The notes under the pieces: model-generated
What the model was told of the DNA's origin: nothing
What the model saw: only the letters and a program-made list of their open reading frames with translations
Database searches by the model: none
In this document: positions 1 to 6,162 of the stretch, in pieces
Numbering within the stretch: position 1 is the stretch's first letter
Layout of the letters: every line of letters starts with the position of its first letter
Made by a program: the position numbers and the translations under genes
Assembly: GCA_021815655.1 (NCBI GenBank)
Contig: JAKAGJ010000088.1
Coordinates: 1 to 7,550, forward strand
DNA: 7,550 nucleotides
DNA from: Deltaproteobacteria bacterium
Lineage (GTDB): Bacteria; Desulfobacterota; Desulfarculia; Desulfarculales; Desulfarculaceae
Direction: 5' to 3'

Positions 1-1956
1 GGCGAAACGGGTGGTCTCGGTGGGGAAGATGTCATTGCAGATGAGAAAGTCCACCTTCTCCAGGCAATGCTCCACGTGGCGGATGTCAGGCTCGGTGTTG
101 GCCAGGTTCTCGCCAAATATCCACAGGGCCTTCAAGGAGCCGTCGGCGATGCCATCGAACATCTGGGGCATCATCAGGCCGTTCTTCTTGGGCAGCTTGA
201 CGCCCCAGGCCTCCTCGAACTTGGCGCGCGCCGCCTTGTCCTCCACCTTCTGGTAGCCGGGGTAGACGTTGGGCAAGGCGCCCATGTCGCAAGCCCCCTG
301 CACGTTGTTCTGGCCGCGCAGGGGGTTGACGCCGCCGCAGTCAAAGCCCACGTTGCCCAGGAGCATCTGCAGGTTGGCGGTGGAGCGCACGTTGTTGACG
401 CCGCAGGTGTGCTCGGTGATGCCCAGGGTGTAGACCAGCATGGCCGGCTTGACCGAGGCCAGCTTGCGGGCCGTCTCGATCAGTAGCTCCTCGCTGATGC
501 CGGCGATCTTGGCCGCCTTCTTGGGCGGGTACTCGGCCACCTTGGCCTTGAGTTCATTGAAGCCCACGGTGTGGCTGTCCACGTAGGCCTGGTCCTGCAA
601 GCCTTCCTTGATGATGACGTGCATCAGGCCGTTGATGAACGCCACGTCGGAGCCCACCTTGATGGGCACGTAGGTCTGGGCATGCTCGGCGATGCCGGTG
701 AAGCGCGGGTCCACCACGATGAGATGCGAGCCCTTGGCCACGGCGCGCTTGAGCAGGGCGCCGGCCACGGGATGGGCCTCGGTGGTGTTGGAGCCGATCA
801 CGAAGATCAGCTTGGCCTTGTCAAAGTCCGCGAAGGAGTTGGTCATGGCCCCGGAACCAAACGATGCCGCCAGCCCGGCGACAGTGGGGGCGTGTCAAGT
901 TCGTGCACAGTGGTCTATGTTGTTGGTGCCGATCACCGCCCTGAATAGCTTCTGCATGTTGTAGGAGTCTTCATTGATGCTGCGGGCGCAGCTCACCCCC
1001 GCGATGGCGTCGGCCCCGTGCTTCTTTTTGATCTGCTTGAGCCGGGTGGCCACCAGGTCCAGGGCCTCGTCCCAGCTGGCCGGGCGTTGCTGGCCGTCCT
1101 CGCCCTTGATAAGCGGCGTGGTGAGCCGCTCGGGGGAGTGGATGAAATCGTAGCCAAAGCGCCCCTTGACGCAGAGCATGCCCCGGTTGGGCTGGGCCTC
1201 CTCCACGGCGGTGACCTTGACCACGCGGCCCGCCTTGACGTGCAGCCACATCTGGCAGCCCACCCCGCAGTAGGGGCAGGTGGTGCGCACCTTCTTGGTT
1301 TCCCAGGAGCGCGCCAGGCCTTGGGCCTTCTTTTCGGTGAGCGCGCCCACCGGGCAGGCCTGCACGCACTGGCCGCAGAACACGCAGTCGCTCTCGTGGT
1401 AGGGCTTGTCGCCGGTGGTGACGATCTTGCTGGCCGCGCCCCGATAGCCGTAGCCGATGGCCCGGTTGACCTGCAGGTCGTTGCAGGCCTGCACGCAGCG
1501 GCCGCAGAGGATGCAGCGGCTGAAGTCGCGCACGATCAGAGGATTGCTGTCATCCTTGGGGTACTGCTGGGTCTGGCCCTTGAAGCGGATGTCGGTGATG
1601 CCGTACTGATAGGCCAGGGCTTGCAGCTTACAGGCGCCGTTCTTTTCGCAGGTCAGGCAGTTGTGATTGCCGCTGGCCAGCAGGAGTTCTATGTTCAGCC
1701 GCCGGCTTCTTAGCACCTCGGGGCTGTCGGTGGTCACCTCCATGCCCGGCCCGGCGGGCATGGCGCAGGAGGCCACCAGGGTGCGGGCGCCCTTGACCTG
1801 CACCAGGCAGATGCGGCAGGCGCCGGTGGGCGTGGCATCCTTCAAGTAGCAGAGGGTGGGTATTTCCACACCTTGGGCCTGGGCCACCTCCAGGATGGTC
1901 TGTCCGGCCTCGAACTCGACCACCTTGCCGTTCAGGGTTAGCGTGGGTTTGGCCAT
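1..1956 (-). CDS. fdhA: Selenocysteine-containing formate dehydrogenase catalytic subunit, downstream copy (partial, C-terminus beyond window)
   Basis: This is a molybdopterin (Mo or W) formate dehydrogenase alpha subunit, interconverting formate and CO2 and passing electrons through bound Fe-S clusters; no signal peptide is visible, so it is probably cytoplasmic. Domains in order: a 2Fe-2S ferredoxin domain (C36, C47, C50, C64), a NuoG-like cluster segment (H98, C100, C103, C109), two 4Fe-4S ferredoxin motifs (C148-C158 and C191-C201), the molybdopterin-type 4Fe-4S site (C227, C230, C234, C262), then the catalytic domain. The in-frame TGA at 897-895 is codon 354, read as Sec in the context D-H-C-A-R-T-Sec-H. 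The frame then stays open for 298 codons to the window edge and contains the family motif G-V-N-P-L-R-G-Q-N-N. The ATG at 1956 is chosen because its M-A-K-P-T start matches the paralogue and GGAG lies 6 nt upstream; a GTG at 1971 is the alternative. About 250 residues are missing compared with the upstream copy. No electron-transfer partner subunit is visible. Confidence 0.93.
865..883 (-). other. Putative SECIS hairpin of the downstream fdhA (variant loop)
   Basis: Eleven nucleotides after the TGA, the mRNA can form a 7-bp stem, UGUCGCC with GGCGGCA including one G-U pair, closed by the 5-nt loop GGGCU. Distance from the UGA, stem length and loop size match the upstream copy, and the distance matches that of E. 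coli fdhF. The loop differs from the GGUCU of the other copy at its third base, which corresponds to the U contacted by SelB in E. coli. The element lies inside the coding sequence, as is usual for bacterial SECIS. No bulged U is apparent. Confidence 0.7.
895..897 (-). other. In-frame TGA read as selenocysteine (codon 354 of the downstream fdhA)
   Basis: The TGA interrupts an otherwise continuous formate dehydrogenase reading frame at the conserved active-site Sec/Cys position. It is followed by the invariant His codon and then the V-A-G-L segment typical of the family. The protein on both sides aligns without a gap to the paralogue. Selenocysteine decoding is inferred from this position and from the hairpin directly downstream; the selA, selB, selC and selD genes it needs are not in the window. 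Confidence 0.92.
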
Positions 1957-2021
1957 GCCTTGCTCCAACACGTACGGGGCCGCCTCCGGGGCGCCCCGCC
2001 AAAGAGAGGGGAGTTCTGGTT

Positions 2022-2039
2022 TATGTCAATTTTGACATA
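2022..2039. promoter_or_regulatory. 18-bp palindromic operator-like site upstream of the downstream fdhA
   Basis: TATGTCAATTTTGACATA is a perfect inverted repeat with 8-bp arms and a 2-bp centre. It lies 65 bp before the fdhA start in an AT-rich patch of otherwise GC-rich DNA. A near-identical site stands before the other fdhA (5056-5073). The inner TGTCA-N4-TGACA layout has the half-site spacing of FNR/HcpR-type sites, but the half-site sequence is not FNR's, so the regulator is unknown. The left arm, read on the minus strand, is also the putative -10 hexamer, which suggests repression by occlusion. Confidence 0.65.
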
Positions 2040-2062
2040 CGGCAATCGGCAAGCGAAGTCAA
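2034..2062 (-). promoter_or_regulatory. Putative promoter of the downstream fdhA
   Basis: On the minus strand TTGACT (2062-2057) is followed, after exactly 17 bp, by TATGTC (2039-2034), which ends 77 nt before the ATG. The -35 is five of six to consensus; the -10 is weak, three of six. Support comes from the identical hexamers and identical spacing before the other fdhA gene. The -10 overlaps the palindrome. An alternative is that these hexamers are regulator half-sites rather than a sigma-70 promoter. Confidence 0.4.
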
Positions 2063-2162
2063 GCAAAGTTGCATAAGGCATGGCCCGGCAGGCGGCGGCG
2101 ACGGGAGGGAACCAAGGCCGGGCCCGGACGGACAAGTGCCGCATTTTCCGGTGGCTCGGCCA

Positions 2163-2197
2163 CAAAAAAGCCGGGAGGCCCTGGCGGACCTCCCGGC
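2163..2197 (-). terminator. Intrinsic terminator after the upstream (complete) fdhA
   Basis: A perfect 9-bp inverted repeat, GCCGGGAGG at 2170-2178 and CCTCCCGGC at 2189-2197, with a 10-nt loop is followed on the minus strand by a run of six T residues (2169-2164). It begins about 28 nt after the stop codon of the complete fdhA gene. This should end that transcript before the second fdhA copy, which would then need its own promoter. Confidence 0.88.
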
Positions 2198-2225
2198 GGG
2201 ATGGGGCTCCGTTCAGTTTAGGCTG

Positions 2226-4919
2226 TCACGCCGCCACTTTTTGCACCTGCACCGCGCAGACCTTCAGCTCCGGTATCTTGGCCACCGGGTCCAGGGCGGT
2301 GTTGGTCAGGCGGTTGGCCGCCGCCTCGGCGTAGTGGAAGGGCAGGAACACCACCTGAGGCGCCACCCTGTCCGTGACCTTGGCCGCGGCCACGATCTGG
2401 CCCCGGCGGGAGCTGATGCGCAGCATGTCGCCGTCGGCCACCGCCAGGCGCGCCGCGTCTATGGGGTTGATCTCCAACTCGCACTTGGGCGCCAAAGCAT
2501 CCACGCCCACCGAGCGGCCGGTCATGGAGCGGGTGTGGTAGTGGTAGAGCAGCCGGCCCGTGGTCAGCGTGAAGGGATAGCGGGCGTTGGGGCGCTCCAC
2601 CGGCTCCTGGTGCTCCAGGGGTGAGAACAGGCCCTTGCCCCGGCTGAAGGCCTGGCCGTGCAGGATGGGCGTGCCCGGGTGCTTCTTGTCCGGGCAGGGC
2701 CATTGCAGGGAGCCCTCGCGGGCCAGGCGGGCATGGCTGATGCCCCGGTAGGAGGGCGTCACCTGGGCTATCTCCTCGAATATCTTCTCGGGGCTGGCAT
2801 AGGCCCACTTGAGCCCCAGCTTGCCCGCCAGGGCCACCAGTATCTCCCAGTCGGCGCGGGCCTGACCTGGGGGGCTCACGGCCTTGCGGATAAGCTGCAC
2901 CCTACGCTCGGTGTTGCTGAAGGTGCCGTCCTTTTCGGCCCAGGAGGCGGCGGGCAGGACAACGTCGGCCAGCGCCGCCGTCTCGGTCAGGAAGATGTCC
3001 TGCACCACCAGCATCTCCAGGTGTTCCAGGGACTTCTCCACGTGGGCCGTGTCGGGGTCGGATACCAGGGGGTTCTCGCCCATGATGAACAGGGCCTTGA
3101 TCTCGCCCTTGTGGGCGGCGGCCATCATCTCGCTCAAGGTCAGCCCCGGCTCGGCGGGCAGGGTCTTGCCCCAGTAGTCCTTGAACTGCTTGCGCACGTC
3201 CTTGTTGGCCACCTTCTGGTAGCCGGGCAGGTCGCCGGGCAGGCAGCCCACGTCGCAAGCGCCCTGCACGTTGTTCTGGCCGCGCAGGGGATTGACGCCC
3301 GTACCCGGCCGGCCGATCTGGCCGCAGGCCATGGCCAGGTTGGCCAGGGCCCTTACGTTGTCGGTGCCATGGCTGTGCTGGGTGATGCCCATGGCGTAGA
3401 AGATGGCCGCGCGCTCGGCGCCAGCGTACATGCGCGCCGCGGCCTCTATGTCCGCCGCCGGCACGCCGGTTATCTTGGCCACCTTGGCCGGAGTGTACTT
3501 GGCCACGACATCCTTGAGGGCCGCGAAATTCTCGGTGCGCTCATCGATGAAGGCCTGGTTCTGCAATCCCTCCTTGATAATTACGTGCAACATGCCGTTA
3601 ATCAAGGCTATGTCGGTGCCGGGGCGTTGACGTATCCATAGCGCCGCGTCCTGCACCAAGGGTATCTCGCGGGGGTCGCAGACGATGAGCTTGGCGCCTT
3701 GGCGCGCCACGCCCCGGCGCAGCACCGTTCCGATCACCGGATGGTTTTCGGTGGTATTGGAACCGATCACCAGCATCACCTGGCACTGTTCCATCTCCAT
3801 GATGGAGTTGGTCATGGCGCCGGAGCCGAACGAAGTGGCCAGACCGGCCACTGTGGAGCTGTGTCAAAGTCGTGCGCAGTGATCGACGTTGTTGGTGCCC
3901 AGCCCCACGCGGAAAAGCTTCTGGAAGAGATAGTTCTCCTCGTTGGTGGTGCGGGCGCTGGACAGGCCGGCGATGGCCCCCGGGCCGTGCTCCTTCTTGA
4001 CCTCCTTGAATTTCTTGGCCACCAGCCCCAGGGCCTCCTCCCAGGAGGCCTCGCGGAACTGGCCGTTCTCTTTTATAAGGGGCGTGGTGAGCCGCTCGGG
4101 GGAATGCACGAAGTCGTAGCCAAAGCGCCCCTTGACGCACAGGCGGCCCTTGTTGGACGGCCCCTGGGCGGCGGTCACCTTGACTATCTTTCCCGCCTTG
4201 ACGTGCAGGAGCATCTGGCAGCCCACCCCGCAGTAGGGGCAGGTGGTGCGCACCTGCTTCAGCTCGTAGGAGCGCCCCTGCCCCACGGCCTTTTTCTCGG
4301 TGAGCGCGCCCACCGGGCAGGCCTCGACGCACTGGCCGCAGAACACGCAGTCGCTCAGGTGGTAGGGCTGGTCGCCGCTGGTGACGATCTTGCTGGCCGC
4401 GCCGCGGTAGCCATAGCCGATGGCCCGGTTGACCTGGATTTCGTTGCAGGCCTGCACGCAGCGGCCGCAGAGGATGCAGCGACTGAAATCGCGCACGATC
4501 AGCGGGTTGGAGTCCTCGGTGGCATACTGCTGGGTCTGGCCCTTGAAGCGGATGTCGCTGATGCCGTACTGGTAGGCCAGGGCTTGCAGCTTGCAGGTCC
4601 CGTTCTTCTCGCAAACCAGGCAGTTGTGGTTGCCGCTGGCCAGGAGAAGCTCTATATTCAGGCGCCGGCTGGTATGCACCTGGGGCGTGTCAGTGGAGAC
4701 CTCCATGCCCGGTCCGGCGGGCATGGCGCAGGAGGCCACCAGGGTGCGGGCGCCCTTGACCTCCACCAGGCAGATGCGGCAGGCGCCGGTGGGGGTGGCG
4801 TCCTTGAGCCAGCACAGGGTGGGTATCTCCACCCCGTTCTGGGTGGCGACCTCCAGGATGGTCTGCCCGGGGTCGAACTCGACCAGTTTGCCGTTGAGGG
4901 TCATCGTGGGTTTGGCCAT
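2226..4919 (-). CDS. fdhA: Selenocysteine-containing formate dehydrogenase catalytic subunit, upstream copy (complete, 897 residues)
   Basis: This is a complete Sec formate dehydrogenase alpha subunit, probably cytoplasmic, oxidising formate or reducing CO2 at a Mo/W bis-pterin site. Visible in order: 2Fe-2S domain (C36, C47, C50, C64); NuoG-like cluster segment (H98, C100, C103, C109); paired 4Fe-4S motifs (C148-C158, C191-C201); molybdopterin-domain 4Fe-4S site (C227, C230, C234, C261); Sec352 encoded by TGA at 3866-3864 with the catalytic His353; the G-V-N-P-L-R-G-Q-N-N motif near residue 541; G-T-F-S-N-T-E-R-R near 665; and a C-terminal pterin-dinucleotide-binding domain from about residue 780. 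The length is close to that of the large 2Fe-2S-bearing FDHs of acetogens and syntrophs. The ATG at 4919 has GGAGA 6 nt upstream and matches the paralogue's start; a farther ATG at 4994 falls in the promoter region. Such subunits usually work with NuoE/NuoF-like or ferredoxin partners, none of which is adjacent. The final TGA at 2228-2226 has no SECIS-like hairpin and acts as the true stop. Confidence 0.95.
3834..3852 (-). other. Putative SECIS hairpin of the upstream fdhA
   Basis: Eleven nucleotides after the TGA codon the mRNA forms a perfect 7-bp stem, AGUGGCC with GGCCACU, closed by the loop GGUCU. The loop sequence and the UGA-to-stem distance match the E. coli fdhF SECIS, in which the loop G and U are bound by SelB. 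It lacks an obvious bulged U in the stem. It lies within codons for T-V-A-G-L-A-T-S just after Sec. Confidence 0.85.
3864..3866 (-). other. In-frame TGA read as selenocysteine (codon 352 of the upstream fdhA)
   Basis: The TGA falls between D-H-C-A-R-L and H-S-S-T-V-A-G-L, exactly the active-site Sec of bacterial formate dehydrogenases. The frame is the same before and after the codon and continues for 545 more residues to a normal stop. A SECIS-like hairpin follows. A frameshift or nonsense mutation is unlikely because the paralogue has TGA at the same place. Confidence 0.95.
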
Positions 4920-4989
4920 GGCATATCTCCGCGGGGAGGGGATTGTTGCACAAGGGCCTGGGTTCCGGCCGGCCCCCAAGTCCCTCCCT

Positions 4990-5018
4990 GACATATGCTA
5001 AAATGGTGGCCAAGTCAA
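4990..5018 (-). promoter_or_regulatory. Putative promoter of the upstream fdhA
   Basis: On the minus strand TTGACT (5018-5013), a 17-bp spacer and TATGTC (4995-4990) repeat exactly the hexamers and spacing found before the other fdhA. The -10 ends 70 nt before the ATG. The -10 hexamer is weak by sigma-70 standards, so activation may be needed. A second TTGACA (5050-5045) lies farther upstream without a convincing partner. Confidence 0.4.
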
Positions 5019-5055
5019 TGTTAATGCCGGATGATGTTTTGAATTGTCAAGTACT

Positions 5056-5073
5056 TATGTCTTTTTTGACATA
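5056..5073. promoter_or_regulatory. 18-bp palindromic operator-like site in the divergent fdhA / AIM24 promoter region
   Basis: TATGTCTTTTTTGACATA matches the site before the downstream fdhA at 16 of 18 positions and keeps 6-bp inverted arms around a T6 centre. It lies 136 bp upstream of the minus-strand fdhA start and 28 bp upstream of the plus-strand AIM24-family start, so it could affect either gene. If transcription of fdhA starts about 7 nt after the putative -10 box, the site is centred near -81, an activator-like position. That number rests on a predicted, not observed, start. Confidence 0.6.
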
Positions 5074-5101
5074 GCTGGACCCGCGCATAAGGAGTAGCTT
5101 C

Positions 5102-6127
5102 ATGTCCGTCCCCGAGTGGTACCTGGCCGTCAACGGCCAAAGCCAGGGTCCCTACGCCATTGAGGACCTGCAAACCTATCTGCAACAGGGCCAGATCGCC
5201 CCCGACATCCTGGTCTACGGCCCAGGCTTCAGCCAGTGGACGCCGCTCAACAACGTGCCGGCCCTGGCCGGGCTTTTGGGGCCGGGGCCGGGCGCTCCGC
5301 CGCCACCGCCCCCGCAGATGGGCCCCAGCGCGGACCAGATCGATTTCAGCATCGAGGGCAACGAGATGCAGTATGTGGAGATCGAGCTGGACCCCGGCGA
5401 GTCGGCCCTGGCCGAGGCGGGGGCCATGTTTTACATGAGCAGCGCCATAGGCATGGAAACCATTTTCGGTGACGCCCGCTCCGGCCCCCAGGCCACGGGA
5501 CTGATGGACAAGCTCCTGGGCGCCGGCAAGCGCCTTCTTACCGGCGAGAGCCTGTTCATGACCCTGTTCACCAACAACGCCCCCCAGGGCAAGCAGCGGG
5601 TGACCTTTGCCGCGCCCTACGCCGGCAAGATCATCCCCATCCACCTGGCCGAGGTGGGCGGCGAGCTTCTTTGCCAAAAGGACGCCTTCCTGTGCGCCGC
5701 CCGGGGCGTGGCCCTGGAGATCGCCTTCCAGAAGCGTCTGGGCGTGGGGCTCTTCGGCGGCGAGGGCTTCATCATGCAGCGCCTCTTGGGCGACGGCCAG
5801 GTCTTCGTGCACGCCGGCGGCACCATCGTGGAGTACGACCTGGCTCCCGGCGAGACCATCCGCCTGGACACCGGCTGCCTGGTGGCCTATCTGCCCGGCG
5901 TGGACTTTGACGTGGAGATGATGGGCGGCATCAAGACCGCCCTGTTCGGCGGCGAGGGCCTGTTCCTGGCCCGGCTCACCGGCCCGGGCAAGGTCTGGCT
6001 GCAATCCCTGCCCTTGAGCCGCCTGGCCAACCGCATCTACTCGGCGGCGCCCCAGGGCGGGGGCAAGCAACGCGACGAGGGCTCGGTGCTGCCCGGGGCC
6101 TTGAGCGACCTGTTCGGAGGCAAGTAG
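5102..6127 (+). CDS. GYF_2-like / AIM24 (TIGR00266-type) fusion protein
   Basis: This 341-residue protein has no signal peptide or clear membrane span. Residues about 5-58 resemble the GYF_2 (DUF4339) domain: W-Y-L near the start, G-P-Y followed by an acidic helix, then a G-x-x-x-W-T-P-L motif, a fold thought to mediate protein interactions. A proline-rich linker follows (about 60-76, including six consecutive prolines). Residues about 80-310 match the AIM24 family of paired beta-sandwich proteins, with A-E-A-G-A-M-F-Y-M, L-T-G-E-S-L-F and several G-G-E-G turns. Bacterial AIM24 function is not established; the yeast homologue is mitochondrial and affects inner-membrane organisation. The ATG is preceded by AAGGAG with a 7-nt gap. 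The gene is divergent from fdhA across a 182-bp spacer and leads a close plus-strand cluster. Family assignment is by pattern recognition. Confidence 0.87.
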   Translation: MSVPEWYLAVNGQSQGPYAIEDLQTYLQQGQIAPDILVYGPGFSQWTPLNNVPALAGLLGPGPGAPPPPPPQMGPSADQIDFSIEGNEMQYVEIELDPGESALAEAGAMFYMSSAIGMETIFGDARSGPQATGLMDKLLGAGKRLLTGESLFMTLFTNNAPQGKQRVTFAAPYAGKIIPIHLAEVGGELLCQKDAFLCAARGVALEIAFQKRLGVGLFGGEGFIMQRLLGDGQVFVHAGGTIVEYDLAPGETIRLDTGCLVAYLPGVDFDVEMMGGIKTALFGGEGLFLARLTGPGKVWLQSLPLSRLANRIYSAAPQGGGKQRDEGSVLPGALSDLFGGK

Positions 6128-6128
6128 G

Positions 6129-6146
6129 CCCACGCATCGCCGTGGG
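6129..6146 (+). other. Small hairpin at the AIM24 / beta-propeller junction
   Basis: CCCACG (6129-6134) and CGTGGG (6141-6146) form a 6-bp stem with a 6-nt loop just after the AIM24 stop codon. No T-run follows, so it is not an intrinsic terminator. Its 3' arm runs into the G-rich ribosome binding site (GGAGG at 6150-6154) of the next gene and might modestly affect its translation. Confidence 0.3.
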
Positions 6147-6162
6147 GGGGGAGGCCGGCCGC

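Larger units (their letters stand above)
1957..2225. other. Intergenic region between the two fdhA copies (269 bp)
   Basis: From the high-coordinate side, this spacer holds the intrinsic terminator of the complete fdhA, a stretch with no recognised feature (about 2063-2160), the TTGACT-N17-TATGTC promoter candidate with its overlapping palindrome, and a GC-rich leader. The leader contains the 12-bp palindrome CGGGGCGCCCCG (1987-1998) and the ribosome binding site GGAG (1966-1963). No coding sequence is supported here. Confidence 0.7.
4920..5101. other. Divergent promoter region between fdhA and the AIM24-family gene (182 bp)
   Basis: This AT-rich spacer carries ribosome binding sites for both flanking genes (GGAGA at 4930-4926 on the minus strand; AAGGAG at 5089-5094 on the plus strand), the fdhA promoter candidate and the palindrome. 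It also has extra TTGACA/TGACATA half-site-like words at 5045-5050 and 4989-4995. No convincing plus-strand -35/-10 pair was found for the AIM24-family gene. Confidence 0.6.

Noticed and set aside
2022..2039. Assigning the palindrome to CRP, CooA or FNR by name
   Set aside because: CRP and CooA sites have a six-base centre between five-base half-sites; here it is four. FNR half-sites are TTGAT, not TGTCA. Only a family-level resemblance can be defended.
3864..3866. The TGA as a frameshift, nonsense mutation or boundary between two separate genes
   Set aside because: Both paralogues have TGA at the exact catalytic Sec position in an unbroken frame, followed by SECIS-like hairpins; Sec is the simpler explanation.
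3699..4991. Long plus-strand open frame of 430 codons opposite fdhA, and similar long frames at 1018-1713 and 2658-3641
   Set aside because: High-GC shadows of the fdhA genes: low-complexity Gly/Ala/His/Leu-rich translations with no recognisable domain, and each lies opposite a strongly supported protein.
4920..4994. Upstream ATG at 4994 as the start of the complete fdhA (25 extra residues)
   Set aside because: The extra residues have no counterpart in the paralogue, the ATG lies in the putative -10 region, and ATG 4919 has an ideal Shine-Dalgarno sequence.
4996..5012. Sigma-54 promoter-like GG...GC pair (TTGGCC ... AGCA on the minus strand)
   Set aside because: The spacing between GG and GC is 11 nt rather than the required 10, and no such pair occurs before the other fdhA copy.
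5021..6133. Minus-strand open frame of 370 codons opposite the AIM24-family gene
   Set aside because: Its translation is Gln/Gly/Ala/Leu-rich without family features, and the plus strand carries a convincing GYF_2-like/AIM24 protein with a good ribosome binding site.
6129..6146. Hairpin after the AIM24-family gene as an intrinsic terminator
   Set aside because: The stem is only 6 bp and is followed by a G-run, not a T-run.
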